Shown here in pieces: positions 7,570 through 14,723 of a stretch of DNA of 24,360 nucleotides. Position 1 is the first letter of the stretch; each line of letters starts with the position of its first letter. The notes beneath the pieces are model-generated. The model worked only from the letters and a program-made list of their open reading frames with translations, was not told where the DNA came from and did not search any database. Source of the DNA: CAZJHX01 sp964545715 (GTDB taxonomy: Bacteria > Myxococcota_A > UBA9042 > GCA-2863065). The translations under genes were made by a program, and so were the position numbers. The DNA lies in contig CAZJHX010000160.1 of the NCBI GenBank assembly GCA_964545715.1, positions 1 through 24,360 of the forward strand, in the 5' to 3' direction.

Positions 7570-7576
7570 GAGGAGG
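7568..7576 (+). promoter_or_regulatory. Strong ribosome binding site of the antitoxin gene
   Basis: AGGAGGAGG overlaps the toxin stop codon (TAG 7567-7569) and lies just before the ATG at 7579. It is the strongest Shine-Dalgarno sequence seen in the window and contrasts with the very poor initiation region of the toxin, which would favour antitoxin excess. Confidence 0.8.
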
Positions 7577-7578
7577 CC

Positions 7579-7950
7579 ATGAGCATTCGACCCATTCGCA
7601 ATGACGACGACCACGCCGCCGCTCTGCAGGCGATCGACTGCTTGTGGGGGGCGAAGCCGGGGACGGCGGAGGCCGACACGCTGGAAGTGCTGCTCACACT
7701 GATCGACGACTACGAGTCGAAGCACCACGTCATCGGTCCCCCCGACCCGATCGACGCCATCCTCTTTCGGATCGACCAACAGGGCCTCACGCGTCACGAC
7801 CTGGAACCCCTCATCGGCCATCGAGGCCGGGTGTCGGAGGTGCTAAACCGCAAGCGCCCGCTTACGCTCCCGATGATCCGTCGTCTTCACAGGGTGTTGG
7901 GCATCCCCGCAGAGGTGTTGCTTGGAGAGGCTCGCGACGAGGCCGCATAA
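7579..7950 (+). CDS. higA: HigA-family antitoxin, HTH transcriptional regulator
   Basis: This 123-residue protein has the family layout: an N-terminal helical part (MSIRPIRNDDDHAAALQAID, LWGAKPGTAEADTLEVLLTLIDDYE) that contacts the toxin, and a C-terminal XRE-like helix-turn-helix at about 60-115 (PIDAILFRIDQQGLTRHDL, HRGRVSEVLNRKRPLTLPMI, LGIPAEVLL). It lies 9 bases after the toxin gene with a near-perfect ribosome site. The toxin-first order is the usual one for HigBA. Family members bind and neutralise HigB and repress their own promoter, here presumably somewhere in 6906-7258. It appears intact. Confidence 0.92.
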   Translation: MSIRPIRNDDDHAAALQAIDCLWGAKPGTAEADTLEVLLTLIDDYESKHHVIGPPDPIDAILFRIDQQGLTRHDLEPLIGHRGRVSEVLNRKRPLTLPMIRRLHRVLGIPAEVLLGEARDEAA

Positions 7951-7989
7951 GAGCCCCGGCAGAAGCACCCATTCTAACTCCAACTGCGC

Positions 7990-9306
7990 TCAGGGCTGGA
8001 AGAAGAAGGGGTTCTTGTACTCGGGGATGACCTTCCAGTCGCCGTCTTCGGTCAAGGTCGGGATCACCGCGCCGCTGGGCCAGTGCAGGGTGGCCACGTC
8101 CCACAGGTCCAGGTTGTCCATGCGCACGTCCACCGCCTCGAAGACCAGCGCGCCGTACACGTAGACGCGGATGGTGGCGAAGGACTCGCCGTAGCCGTGG
8201 TCGCCCCAGTAGTGGACGCCGATGCGGTATTCGCCGGTCTCGGGGATATTCAGGTTCAGGTTTTCGGGGCCCGCGCCGTCGGTGTCGTCGCGGTCCAGGC
8301 CCGGATCGTCGTCGATCTCCGGGTTGAAGCTGCCCCAGTTCGGGTGCGCGTTGAACCAGAAGGTGTCGAACGGCTGGTCGAACCACACGTCGGGGGCGCC
8401 GTCCTCGTCCACGTCAGGGCCGGTCGCGGCGAGGTCGGCGTGGGCGAAGTGCAGGTCCAGGTCGGTGCCGGCGCTGGGGCCCTCATCGGTTTCGTCGGGG
8501 TCTGCGGGCGTGTGCCACAGCAGCTCGATGTGGACCGCCTCATCCGCGCAGACGAGCACGGTCTGCACCCACGACTTGCAGCTCTTGTTGCCCTCCTGGT
8601 CCCAGACGTCGAGCTTGAATTTGTATTCGCCCGCCACATTCGCCTCAAAGACCGGGTTGGGCACGTTGGGGTTGGGCACCAGGTGCGACACCGAGCCGGT
8701 GGGTTGCTGCACGGACCACTCCCAGGCGACCGCGTCCTCGCTCTCCTCACCAAAGAGGTGAATCAGCGTCTGCGGAATGACCTTCTCGCCCTCGGCAACC
8801 AACCCGATTGCGGTCGGGCAGGTCGCGGCGGCGCCGAGCTCAGGCAGCGGCACCTTGATTTGGGTGACCGGCGGCGGCTCGATTTTCTGGTCGAGGCCGG
8901 CGCCGGTGACGCGCACGAGACGGTTTCCCGCGTTTGTGATCAGGTGCACATGCGACATCGCCATCTCGGTGTCGACCGGCGTGAAGAGCACCTGAAAAGA
9001 CATCATTTCGCCTGGCGGGATCGGGCTGTGCAGGTGGTCCGGGGGGACGACCTCAAAAGGGGTCTCGCCGGTCAGTCCGACCGAGAACACCTTCAGCGGC
9101 TCCGAGCCGGTGCTCAATAAGTGAAAGGTCTGGGCCGCGGTCTGGCCGATTGGGAGGTCTTGAAAGTGGAGGTGTTCGGTGGTCAGCGCCGAGCTGGGCT
9201 CGGTGTCCGGCGGCGTCTCGACCGTGGCGATGGCCGGCTCGGGGTTGGGGGACGTGTCAACGCAAGCGAGGACGGAGAGGGCGATAACAGCAGTAAAGAG
9301 TCTCAT
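7990..9306 (-). CDS. Multidomain lipoprotein: ASH-like, PKD-like and DUF2135-like modules
   Basis: The 438-residue form starts at the ATG at 9306, giving MRLFTAVIALSVLAC with the lipid Cys at 15; an ATG at 9327 adds seven residues. A Pro/Thr-rich linker follows. At about 45-135 is an ASH/'choice-of-anchor' type beta domain (LHFQDLPIGQTAAQTFHLLS, then FQVLFTPVD and VRVTGAGL). At about 150-250 is a PKD-like Ig domain (AWEWSVQQPTGS, AGEYKFKLDVWDQEGNKSC). At about 265-400 is a DUF2135/YfaP-like module (AGTDLDLHFAH, WFNAHPNWGS, GPENLNLNIPETGEYRIGV). It ends in EYKNPFFFQP. Myxobacterial surface lipoproteins often have such modules; no enzymatic function is suggested. It starts about 33 bases after the upstream M20 peptidase stop on the same strand, so the two probably form an operon. 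Exact domain edges are approximate. Confidence 0.87.
   Translation of the reverse strand: MRLFTAVIALSVLACVDTSPNPEPAIATVETPPDTEPSSALTTEHLHFQDLPIGQTAAQTFHLLSTGSEPLKVFSVGLTGETPFEVVPPDHLHSPIPPGEMMSFQVLFTPVDTEMAMSHVHLITNAGNRLVRVTGAGLDQKIEPPPVTQIKVPLPELGAAATCPTAIGLVAEGEKVIPQTLIHLFGEESEDAVAWEWSVQQPTGSVSHLVPNPNVPNPVFEANVAGEYKFKLDVWDQEGNKSCKSWVQTVLVCADEAVHIELLWHTPADPDETDEGPSAGTDLDLHFAHADLAATGPDVDEDGAPDVWFDQPFDTFWFNAHPNWGSFNPEIDDDPGLDRDDTDGAGPENLNLNIPETGEYRIGVHYWGDHGYGESFATIRVYVYGALVFEAVDVRMDNLDLWDVATLHWPSGAVIPTLTEDGDWKVIPEYKNPFFFQP
7994..8011. repeat. Right copy of an 18-bp direct repeat flanking higBA
   Basis: This copy forms the last codons (FFFQP) of the lipoprotein gene ending at 7990. See the left copy at 7051-7068; there are two mismatches between them. 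Confidence 0.55.
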
Positions 9307-9339
9307 GCCCAATGTCACCCGCGACATCGGGCATCGTGA

Positions 9340-10911
9340 TCACGCCTGTCGGGCGATCACCTGCACCAGGTGGGTCAGCCACAGGCTGTGGCGCGCGATG
9401 TTCTGACGCGACGTCAGCTCTTTTTCGCTCTCCGGCGCAAAGTAGCCGGTACCCAGGTTGGCGACGGGAATGCCGCGCTTCAAGAACGGGTCGACGCCCG
9501 TGCCGCCGCGAATCGGGTACGTGCGGGCGTGGGCGCCCAGAGGCTCCAGCGCCTCCACGGCCCAGGTCACCAACTCGGGGTACTTGGCCAGCTCCGGGCC
9601 CATGTTGATGTACTGCTGCTCGACGTCGACGTCGCCATCGGTCAGCTCGGACAGGCGCGCGCACAGGCGCACGTGCTCGGCGCGCGCGTCCAGACCCTCG
9701 GGGTCAAAGTCCCGCAGGCGGTAGTCCACGATCCAGTTGTCGCCGTCGCGGCGCAGCGCGTACGGGTTGGAGTAGCCCTCGCGGCCCTCGCTGTCTTCAG
9801 AGAGCAGCGGCGCCACGCCCGGGGTCTCCAAAAACACCTGCAGGTGTCGCGCGACGTGACGCAGCCCGTCCAGCTCGTCGGCGCCCACACGGTCCGTGCG
9901 CGACAGCACCTCCAAACCCGCCCCCCGCCAGCTGTGCGGCGTGATCTCGGCCTCCAGCGCAGCCAGCAGCTCAAACTCGGCCGCGTCCACGTCACCCGTC
10001 AGGATGAACGCGACGTCGGCGCTGGTCTCGGCGGTCGAGTCCGTCTCAAAGGCCACCGGATGGGCGTTGTGCGGCACGGCGCGCATGGCCCGCGCAAAGA
10101 TCAGCGTCGCGTTGCGATAGCCCTCGGCCTTGGCGGTCGCTCCGTGGGATTTCACGCCGTCGATGCGCAGCGCGATGCGGCGAGTTGGGACGTCGGCCAG
10201 GTTCAGCGGCAGGCCACGCAGGGTGACGCGTGCGCGCGCCGCGTTGAAGTTCTCGGCGTTGACCTCGAACGGGGCGATGCCGTCGACCGTGTAGCCGTAT
10301 CGGACGCCGCGCTCGTGCAGCACGTCGGCCAGGCCCACGACCGCGGCCATGCGACCGATCTCCTCGTCCGGGCGAAAGATCATCAGAATCTCGCCGTGCG
10401 GGATCTCAGGGTTCGCCTTCAGGACGCGCGCCAGCGTCATCAGCTCGCTCATGCCCAGCTTGTCGTCCAGCCCGATCGGCGCCAGCCCCGGGCCGTGCAG
10501 CACGTCGTCGCCCACGAAGTCGCACGTGGCGGCGTAGTTGTCGGCCGAGACCGACAGCCGGTCGTTTTCCGGGTACGCGATCGTCTCGCCGTCCCACGCC
10601 TCCACCAGCTCCAGCGCCTCGACGGCCTGCGTGCCCTCGGACGTGTCCATGTGCACCATGAACGCCACGGACGGCGCGCCCTCGGTGTTGGCCGGCACCG
10701 TGACGATCAGGTTGGCGTAATCATCCTGTGTTCCCGCATACCCCAACGACTCGAAAAAGCCGCGCAGGTGGTCGGACAGGTCGCGCTGGCCGGAGGTGCT
10801 GGGGATGGTCTGGCTCTGCTCATCGCTCTGGGAGTCGATGGCGATGACGGCGGACAGATGCTCAGTCCCCCACTGCGCCAGGACGCTCGGGCTTTCTTTC
10901 GGTGTGATCAT
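9340..10911 (-). CDS. PepT-like M20 family metallopeptidase
   Basis: This 523-residue protein has no signal peptide and is probably cytoplasmic. The PepT signature is clear: HMDTSEG (His87, Asp89), PIGLDDKLG (Asp149), PHGEILMIFRPDEEIG (Glu183/Glu184), GYTVDG (Asp210), ENFNAA, VKSHGATAK (His256) and PIRGGTGVDPFLKRGIP (about 466-482). PepT (about 410 residues) removes the N-terminal residue of tripeptides using two Zn ions. This protein is about 110 residues longer, with the extra sequence mainly in the lid region (about 265-400). Where PepT has NYHGKHE with its last Zn-ligand His, this one reads GYFAPESEKE, so that His seems to be missing. It could be an active variant using another ligand, or a peptidase-like protein with changed chemistry. 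The ATG at 10911 follows a -10-like TATATA after only 7 bases, suggesting a leaderless mRNA. Confidence 0.88.
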   Translation of the reverse strand: MITPKESPSVLAQWGTEHLSAVIAIDSQSDEQSQTIPSTSGQRDLSDHLRGFFESLGYAGTQDDYANLIVTVPANTEGAPSVAFMVHMDTSEGTQAVEALELVEAWDGETIAYPENDRLSVSADNYAATCDFVGDDVLHGPGLAPIGLDDKLGMSELMTLARVLKANPEIPHGEILMIFRPDEEIGRMAAVVGLADVLHERGVRYGYTVDGIAPFEVNAENFNAARARVTLRGLPLNLADVPTRRIALRIDGVKSHGATAKAEGYRNATLIFARAMRAVPHNAHPVAFETDSTAETSADVAFILTGDVDAAEFELLAALEAEITPHSWRGAGLEVLSRTDRVGADELDGLRHVARHLQVFLETPGVAPLLSEDSEGREGYSNPYALRRDGDNWIVDYRLRDFDPEGLDARAEHVRLCARLSELTDGDVDVEQQYINMGPELAKYPELVTWAVEALEPLGAHARTYPIRGGTGVDPFLKRGIPVANLGTGYFAPESEKELTSRQNIARHSLWLTHLVQVIARQA

Positions 10912-10963
10912 GGCGCGCTATATACACTTTCGCGCGACGAAAGGCACCGTATAATCGGCCGCT
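10912..10963. promoter_or_regulatory. Compact divergent promoter between the M20 peptidase and thioesterase genes
   Basis: These 52 bases separate two divergent ATGs. The plus strand carries a perfect TATAAT at 10950-10955, only 8 bases before the ATG at 10964. TATATA at 10919-10924 serves the minus strand and lies 7 bases from the ATG at 10911. Transcription would start at or next to both start codons, so both mRNAs would be leaderless or nearly so. A perfect inverted repeat CTTTCG-CGCGA-CGAAAG (10927-10943) sits between the two -10 boxes, over the expected -35 of the plus-strand promoter (17-base spacing), and is a candidate operator. Confidence 0.6.
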
Positions 10964-11422
10964 ATGAGCACCTATCATATCGAGCCCAGGTTGAAGCCGC
11001 TTCTGCAGTTCATGGAGGAGGGCATCCCCTTCAACAAGCACCTGGGCATGAAGGTCGTGCATCTGCTGGAGGGCCACGCCGTCATCATGGTGCCGCCGCA
11101 GCCGTACCTGGTCGGCGATCCCTTCCGCCCCGCGATTCACGGCGGCGTCATCTCCACGCTGATCGACGTGGCCGGCGGCGCGGCCTGCTTCACGATGATG
11201 CACGGCTTTGATGATCGCGTAAGCACCGTCGATCTGCGGGTCGACTACCTGCGCCCGGCCACCGCGGGCGTGGAGCTGTACGGCGAGGCCAAGGTCCTGC
11301 GCATGGGCAATAAGGTTGCAGTCACTCGAATGGAGCTGTTCTGCGGCGAAGAGCGCGAGACTCCGGTCGCCACCGGACAGGGCGTCTACAACGTGCTGCG
11401 ACGCTCCGAGGTGACTACGTGA
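10964..11422 (+). CDS. PaaI-type hotdog-fold thioesterase
   Basis: This 152-residue protein has the hotdog thioesterase layout: a helix-rich N-terminus (LKPLLQFMEEGIPFNKHLGM), strands around VVHLLEGHAVIMVPPQPY, and the family motif FRPAIHGGVISTLIDVAGG (about 57-75), where HGGV-x-x-x-x-D is the active-site signature. DDRVSTVDLRVDYLRPA and VAVTRMELFCG follow. Such enzymes hydrolyse acyl-CoA or aryl-CoA thioesters in the cytoplasm; the acyl group cannot be predicted here. The start is fixed by a TATAAT only 8 bases upstream, implying a leaderless transcript. Its final TGA overlaps the GTG of the next gene (GTGA), so translation is coupled to the GGT lipoprotein. Confidence 0.9.
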   Translation: MSTYHIEPRLKPLLQFMEEGIPFNKHLGMKVVHLLEGHAVIMVPPQPYLVGDPFRPAIHGGVISTLIDVAGGAACFTMMHGFDDRVSTVDLRVDYLRPATAGVELYGEAKVLRMGNKVAVTRMELFCGEERETPVATGQGVYNVLRRSEVTT

Positions 11423-13188
11423 GGTGCGGCTTTGCGGCTCTGGTCACCCTGCTCTTGACCGCCTGCGCGACAACGGCGCCCGACAAAGAGAGCATCGAGC
11501 CGGAGACGGCGACCGGGATCCGCGATCTGCAGCCCGTCCATGCGTCCAAGCACCTGGTTGCGGCTGCCAATCCGCACGCCAGTCGCGCCGGCATCGAGAT
11601 CCTGCGCGCGGGTGGGTCCGCAGCGGACGCGACCATCGCCATGGCTGTGATGATCACCATGACCGAGCCCCAGTCGTCGGGTATCGGCGGCGGCGCGTTC
11701 TTGTTGCACTTTCACAACGCCAGCGGGCAGGTCGTCGCCTACGATGGTCGCGAGACAGCGCCCGCCTCGGCGCACGGCGACATGTTTTTGAACGCCGAGG
11801 GCAAGCCGCGCACGCTGTGGGACGCCGCCGTGGGCGGGCTCAGCGTCGGTGTTCCTGGCCAGCTGCGTATGCTGGAGCTGGTCCACAAGGCGCACGGGAA
11901 GCTGCCCTGGAAGCGCCTGCTGCAGCCCGCGATCAAGGTCGCCGCCTCCGGTTTCAAGCTCTCCCCGCGCCTGCACGCGCTGTTGGGCCGCGACCCCTAT
12001 CTCAAGACGATGGCCGTGGCGCGCGCGCATTACTACGACAACGCGGGCGCGCCGCTGCCGATCGGCACCATCCTGAAGAACCCCATCTACGCCGAGACCC
12101 TGCGATTGATCGCCGAGGGCGGCGCGGACGCCTTCTACAAGGGGCCGATCGCGGTGGATATCGCGGCGGCCGTGACCAACGCGTCCCGCAACGCGACCGA
12201 GATGACGCTGGAAGACATCGCCGGGTACGAGCCCAAGGCGCGCACACCGATCTGCCGGGACTACCGAGCCTACGAGATCTGCACGATGCCGCCGCCGACG
12301 TCCGGCGGGATCACGCCGCTCCAGATCCTGGGCATGCTGTCCAACTTCGACCTCAAGCCGCTGGGCGCGGAGTCCCCTGAGACGGCGCACCTCTTTGCCG
12401 AAGCCAGCCGCCTGGCGTACGCGGATCGCGGTCTGTACCTGGCGGACTCCGACTTTGTCGCCATCCCCGGCACGCTGCTCGACCCTGAGTACCTGGCCCA
12501 GCGCGCCAAGCTGATCGACCCCAAAAAGAGCATGGGCAAGGCGACCGCCGGCAGCCCTCCAGGGACGGCCGGGCTGGATTGGGGGCGTCACGAGTCGACC
12601 GAGGCGCCCTCGACAACGCACATGGTGGCGGTGGACAGCGAGGGCAACACGGCGTCGATGACGGCCAGCATCGAAGGCGCCTTCGGCTCGCACATCATGG
12701 TGCGCGGCTTTCTGCTCAACAACGAGCTGACCGACTTCTCGTTTTTGGCCGAGCGGGACGGCAAGCCCGTAGCCAACCGCGTGCAGCCCCAAAAGCGGCC
12801 GCGCAGCTCCATGTCCCCGGTCCTGGTGTTTCATCGGCGCCACAAGCCGGGAGAGCCGCGCCGCCTGCATCTGGCAGTTGGATCACCCGGCGGCAGCCGC
12901 ATCATCGAGTACGTGACCTGGGCGCTGGTGCGCATGCTGGACTTCGGCGTGGGCATCCAGGACGCGCTGGGACGCCCGCACGTGGTCAACCGCAACGGCG
13001 TCACCGAGCTGGAGCGTCTCAAGGGGCAGGGACCGTGGGCGGCGCGCTTGAAGTCGGCGCTGGAGGCGCTGGGTCACACCGTCAAAGTGCGCGACCTCAA
13101 CAGCGGGCTGCAGGGCTTGATGGCTGTCGAGGGCGGCTACATCGGGGCCGCCGATCCCCGCCGAGAAGGCATCGCGCTGGGCGATTGA
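11419..13188 (+). CDS. ggt: Gamma-glutamyltranspeptidase lipoprotein
   Basis: This 589-residue protein starts at a GTG at 11419 that overlaps the previous stop by 4 bases. The signal MRCGFAALVTLLLTAC makes Cys16 the lipid anchor, so it is an anchored form instead of a free periplasmic enzyme. The full GGT (Ntn hydrolase) pattern is present: NPHASRAGIEILRAGGSAAD, QSSGIGGGAFLLHF, YDGRETAPASA, PGQLRMLE, then the autocleavage site PSTTHMVAVDSEGN with Thr399 as the expected new N-terminal nucleophile, LLNNELTDFSF, RPRSSMSP and GSPGGSRIIEY. Maturation would give a large chain of about 380 residues and a small chain of about 190. The enzyme transfers or hydrolyses the gamma-glutamyl group of glutathione and similar peptides outside the cytoplasm. 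The length is usual for the family and no key residue is lacking. Confidence 0.95.
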   Translation: MRCGFAALVTLLLTACATTAPDKESIEPETATGIRDLQPVHASKHLVAAANPHASRAGIEILRAGGSAADATIAMAVMITMTEPQSSGIGGGAFLLHFHNASGQVVAYDGRETAPASAHGDMFLNAEGKPRTLWDAAVGGLSVGVPGQLRMLELVHKAHGKLPWKRLLQPAIKVAASGFKLSPRLHALLGRDPYLKTMAVARAHYYDNAGAPLPIGTILKNPIYAETLRLIAEGGADAFYKGPIAVDIAAAVTNASRNATEMTLEDIAGYEPKARTPICRDYRAYEICTMPPPTSGGITPLQILGMLSNFDLKPLGAESPETAHLFAEASRLAYADRGLYLADSDFVAIPGTLLDPEYLAQRAKLIDPKKSMGKATAGSPPGTAGLDWGRHESTEAPSTTHMVAVDSEGNTASMTASIEGAFGSHIMVRGFLLNNELTDFSFLAERDGKPVANRVQPQKRPRSSMSPVLVFHRRHKPGEPRRLHLAVGSPGGSRIIEYVTWALVRMLDFGVGIQDALGRPHVVNRNGVTELERLKGQGPWAARLKSALEALGHTVKVRDLNSGLQGLMAVEGGYIGAADPRREGIALGD

Positions 13189-13225
13189 CCTTATCGGTTG
13201 CGGCCCCCACTTCGTTTCAAGGGGT

Positions 13226-13498
13226 ATGCGGGTCGCGATGAACAGCGCCATGATGGGCATGCAGATGGCTTCTCGACGGGTTCAGTCCGTCGCCCAGCCG
13301 CCTGCGAGCCCGGTCGCGCACGCGATCACCACAGAAGGCGCGCCCCCGCCGCTGGAGCTGCCGCGGCTGGAGTCGCTGACGTCGATCTCCTCACAAACGG
13401 TAGAGCGCGTCATGGCCGTCGCCGCCTACGAGGCCAACGCCGCTGCGCTGCAGAGCGCGGATCAGATGCTGGAAGCGGCCCTCGATCTTGTGATCTGA
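13226..13498 (+). CDS. Small protein with flagellar-rod-like C-terminal helix
   Basis: The 90 residues start at the ATG at 13226 (AAGGGG only 1 base upstream) or at the ATG at 13238, which removes MRVA. The N-terminus is Met-rich (MNSAMMGMQMASRRV), the middle is Pro/Ala-rich, and the last 35 residues, TVERVMAVAAYEANAAALQ then SADQMLEAALDLVI, resemble the conserved C-terminal helix of flagellar rod/hook proteins (FlgC, FlgG: a YxAN-type core, then an aDqML motif ahead of a hydrophobic end). It lacks the rest of such proteins and no flagellar gene is nearby. It may be a myxobacterial small protein of unknown role or a relic. The resemblance is by eye only. It follows ggt by 37 bases on the same strand. 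Confidence 0.72.
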   Translation: MRVAMNSAMMGMQMASRRVQSVAQPPASPVAHAITTEGAPPPLELPRLESLTSISSQTVERVMAVAAYEANAAALQSADQMLEAALDLVI

Positions 13499-13523
13499 GT
13501 CAAGTCTGACTTAAGGTAACGCC

Positions 13524-14717
13524 ATGACAAACATTGAGTGGCGTTGGCGCGCACTACTGTGCGTGGGGCTTTCGGCTGTGTTGATTATGGCGTGTGGTGG
13601 AGACACCTCAGGCACGTCGTCGACCACCGATACTGGGACTGACACAACCGATACGGGTGGCACCGGGGATACGGGCGACACGGGGGATACCGGCGATACG
13701 GGCGGCACCACCGACACGACCGACACCGGCGGAACAACCGATACCGGCGGGGATGCGCCGTGTGCGGACGAGGCCAGCCAGGCCTGTACGGACTGCCTGG
13801 CGACCGCGACCGAGACCTGCGCGGGCGACTCCTGCTCCACGCAGGCCGCTGCGGTAGAGGCCTGCGGGAAGTCGGCGGGGTGCTATGCCGACGCCGGATC
13901 CTGCTGGATCGATGACAACAGCTGCACCTGCAAAGAGTGTTATTGGCCGCCTGCCAACGCGTGCGAGGCCGAGGGCGGCGAGTGCTACGATGTCTTCATC
14001 GCCTGGGACCAGTGCACCGTGGACCAGGGCTGCTACGTGGAAGCCGGCGTCTGCTACTTCGACGACACCACCGACGACTGCGCCGCGTGCTACGACCCGG
14101 CGGCGGCGGAGTGCACTGACACGCTGTGCAAGGACTCCTGGGACGCCAAGGCGGCGTGCGAGGACGCGGGCGCTGACGACCCGGCGATCGGGGAGTGCAC
14201 CAAGGACGAGGAGTCCGACGCGTGCAACGAGTGCTACGACGCGGCCGTCACGGATTGCGAGGCCAACGCCTGCAAGGACGTGTCGGAGTGCTACGACGAC
14301 TGCCTGGCGACCAATGAGTGTCTGGACGAAGAGGGCAACATCGACGAGGGCTGCGCGGACGCCAACTGCTCGTACTCGTTTGGCGAGTACGACGACTGCA
14401 TCGCGGGCTGCGAGGCGATCGACCCGTGCTACGCCGAGGGCTGCGCCACCGAGTCCGATGCCTACTTCGCCTGCTCCGAGGAGAAGTGCGAGGCGCTGAA
14501 CGTCTGTTACAAAGAGGACGCCTACGATCAGGCCTGCGACGAGGAGAAGTGCGCGGACAGCTACGCGACGTATCTGGACTGCGACTGTCCCGGCACGGAC
14601 GCCTGTTACGCGGCCGGTACGCTGGACGAGGCCTGCGGCGAGGCCAACTGCGCTCAGCAGGGCACCGACCTCGCCAAATGCGTGGCCAGCTGCACCGAAG
14701 TGCAGGCCTGCTACTAA
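13524..14717 (+). CDS. Cysteine-rich acidic lipoprotein with DTG-repeat stalk
   Basis: This 397-residue protein has the signal MTNIEWRWRALLCVGLSAVLIMAC (lipid Cys 24) and an AAGG ribosome site before the ATG. Residues 28-75 are a low-complexity stalk of TDTGG/GDTGDTG units. From about residue 77 to the end there are 48 further cysteines spaced every 3-12 residues, in an acidic background with recurring YD, CY, EAC and ANC contexts (e.g. ECYDDCLATNEC, DPCYAEGCATES, ACSEEKC, GEANCAQ), ending QACY. This could be a heavily disulfide-bonded repeat rod or a metal-binding surface protein; no known domain is recognised. Repeats are degenerate, about 25-45 residues long. It is convergent with the PEBP gene, only 6 bases from it, with no terminator between. 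Export is seen from the signal; the function is unknown. Confidence 0.85.
   Translation: MTNIEWRWRALLCVGLSAVLIMACGGDTSGTSSTTDTGTDTTDTGGTGDTGDTGDTGDTGGTTDTTDTGGTTDTGGDAPCADEASQACTDCLATATETCAGDSCSTQAAAVEACGKSAGCYADAGSCWIDDNSCTCKECYWPPANACEAEGGECYDVFIAWDQCTVDQGCYVEAGVCYFDDTTDDCAACYDPAAAECTDTLCKDSWDAKAACEDAGADDPAIGECTKDEESDACNECYDAAVTDCEANACKDVSECYDDCLATNECLDEEGNIDEGCADANCSYSFGEYDDCIAGCEAIDPCYAEGCATESDAYFACSEEKCEALNVCYKEDAYDQACDEEKCADSYATYLDCDCPGTDACYAAGTLDEACGEANCAQQGTDLAKCVASCTEVQACY
13628..13752 (+). repeat. Degenerate GATACNGGC trinucleotide-codon repeat
   Basis: About 125 bases encode the Thr/Asp/Gly stalk of the Cys-rich lipoprotein by repeating GAT-ACN-GGN and ACC-GAC-ACN codon triplets. 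Synonymous codons vary, so the repeat is kept at the protein level and is probably maintained by slippage and selection for a flexible linker. Confidence 0.7.
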
Positions 14718-14723
14718 CCGTCC

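Noticed and set aside
7248..7604. Alternative plus-strand ORF across the toxin gene
   Set aside because: Arg/Gly-rich frame shadow; the HigB family match lies in the other frame.
9370..11211. 613-codon plus-strand ORF
   Set aside because: Antisense to the PepT-like gene, whose motifs are all on the minus strand; composition is Arg/Gln/Val/Ala shadow-like, and it would cross the divergent promoter and the thioesterase.
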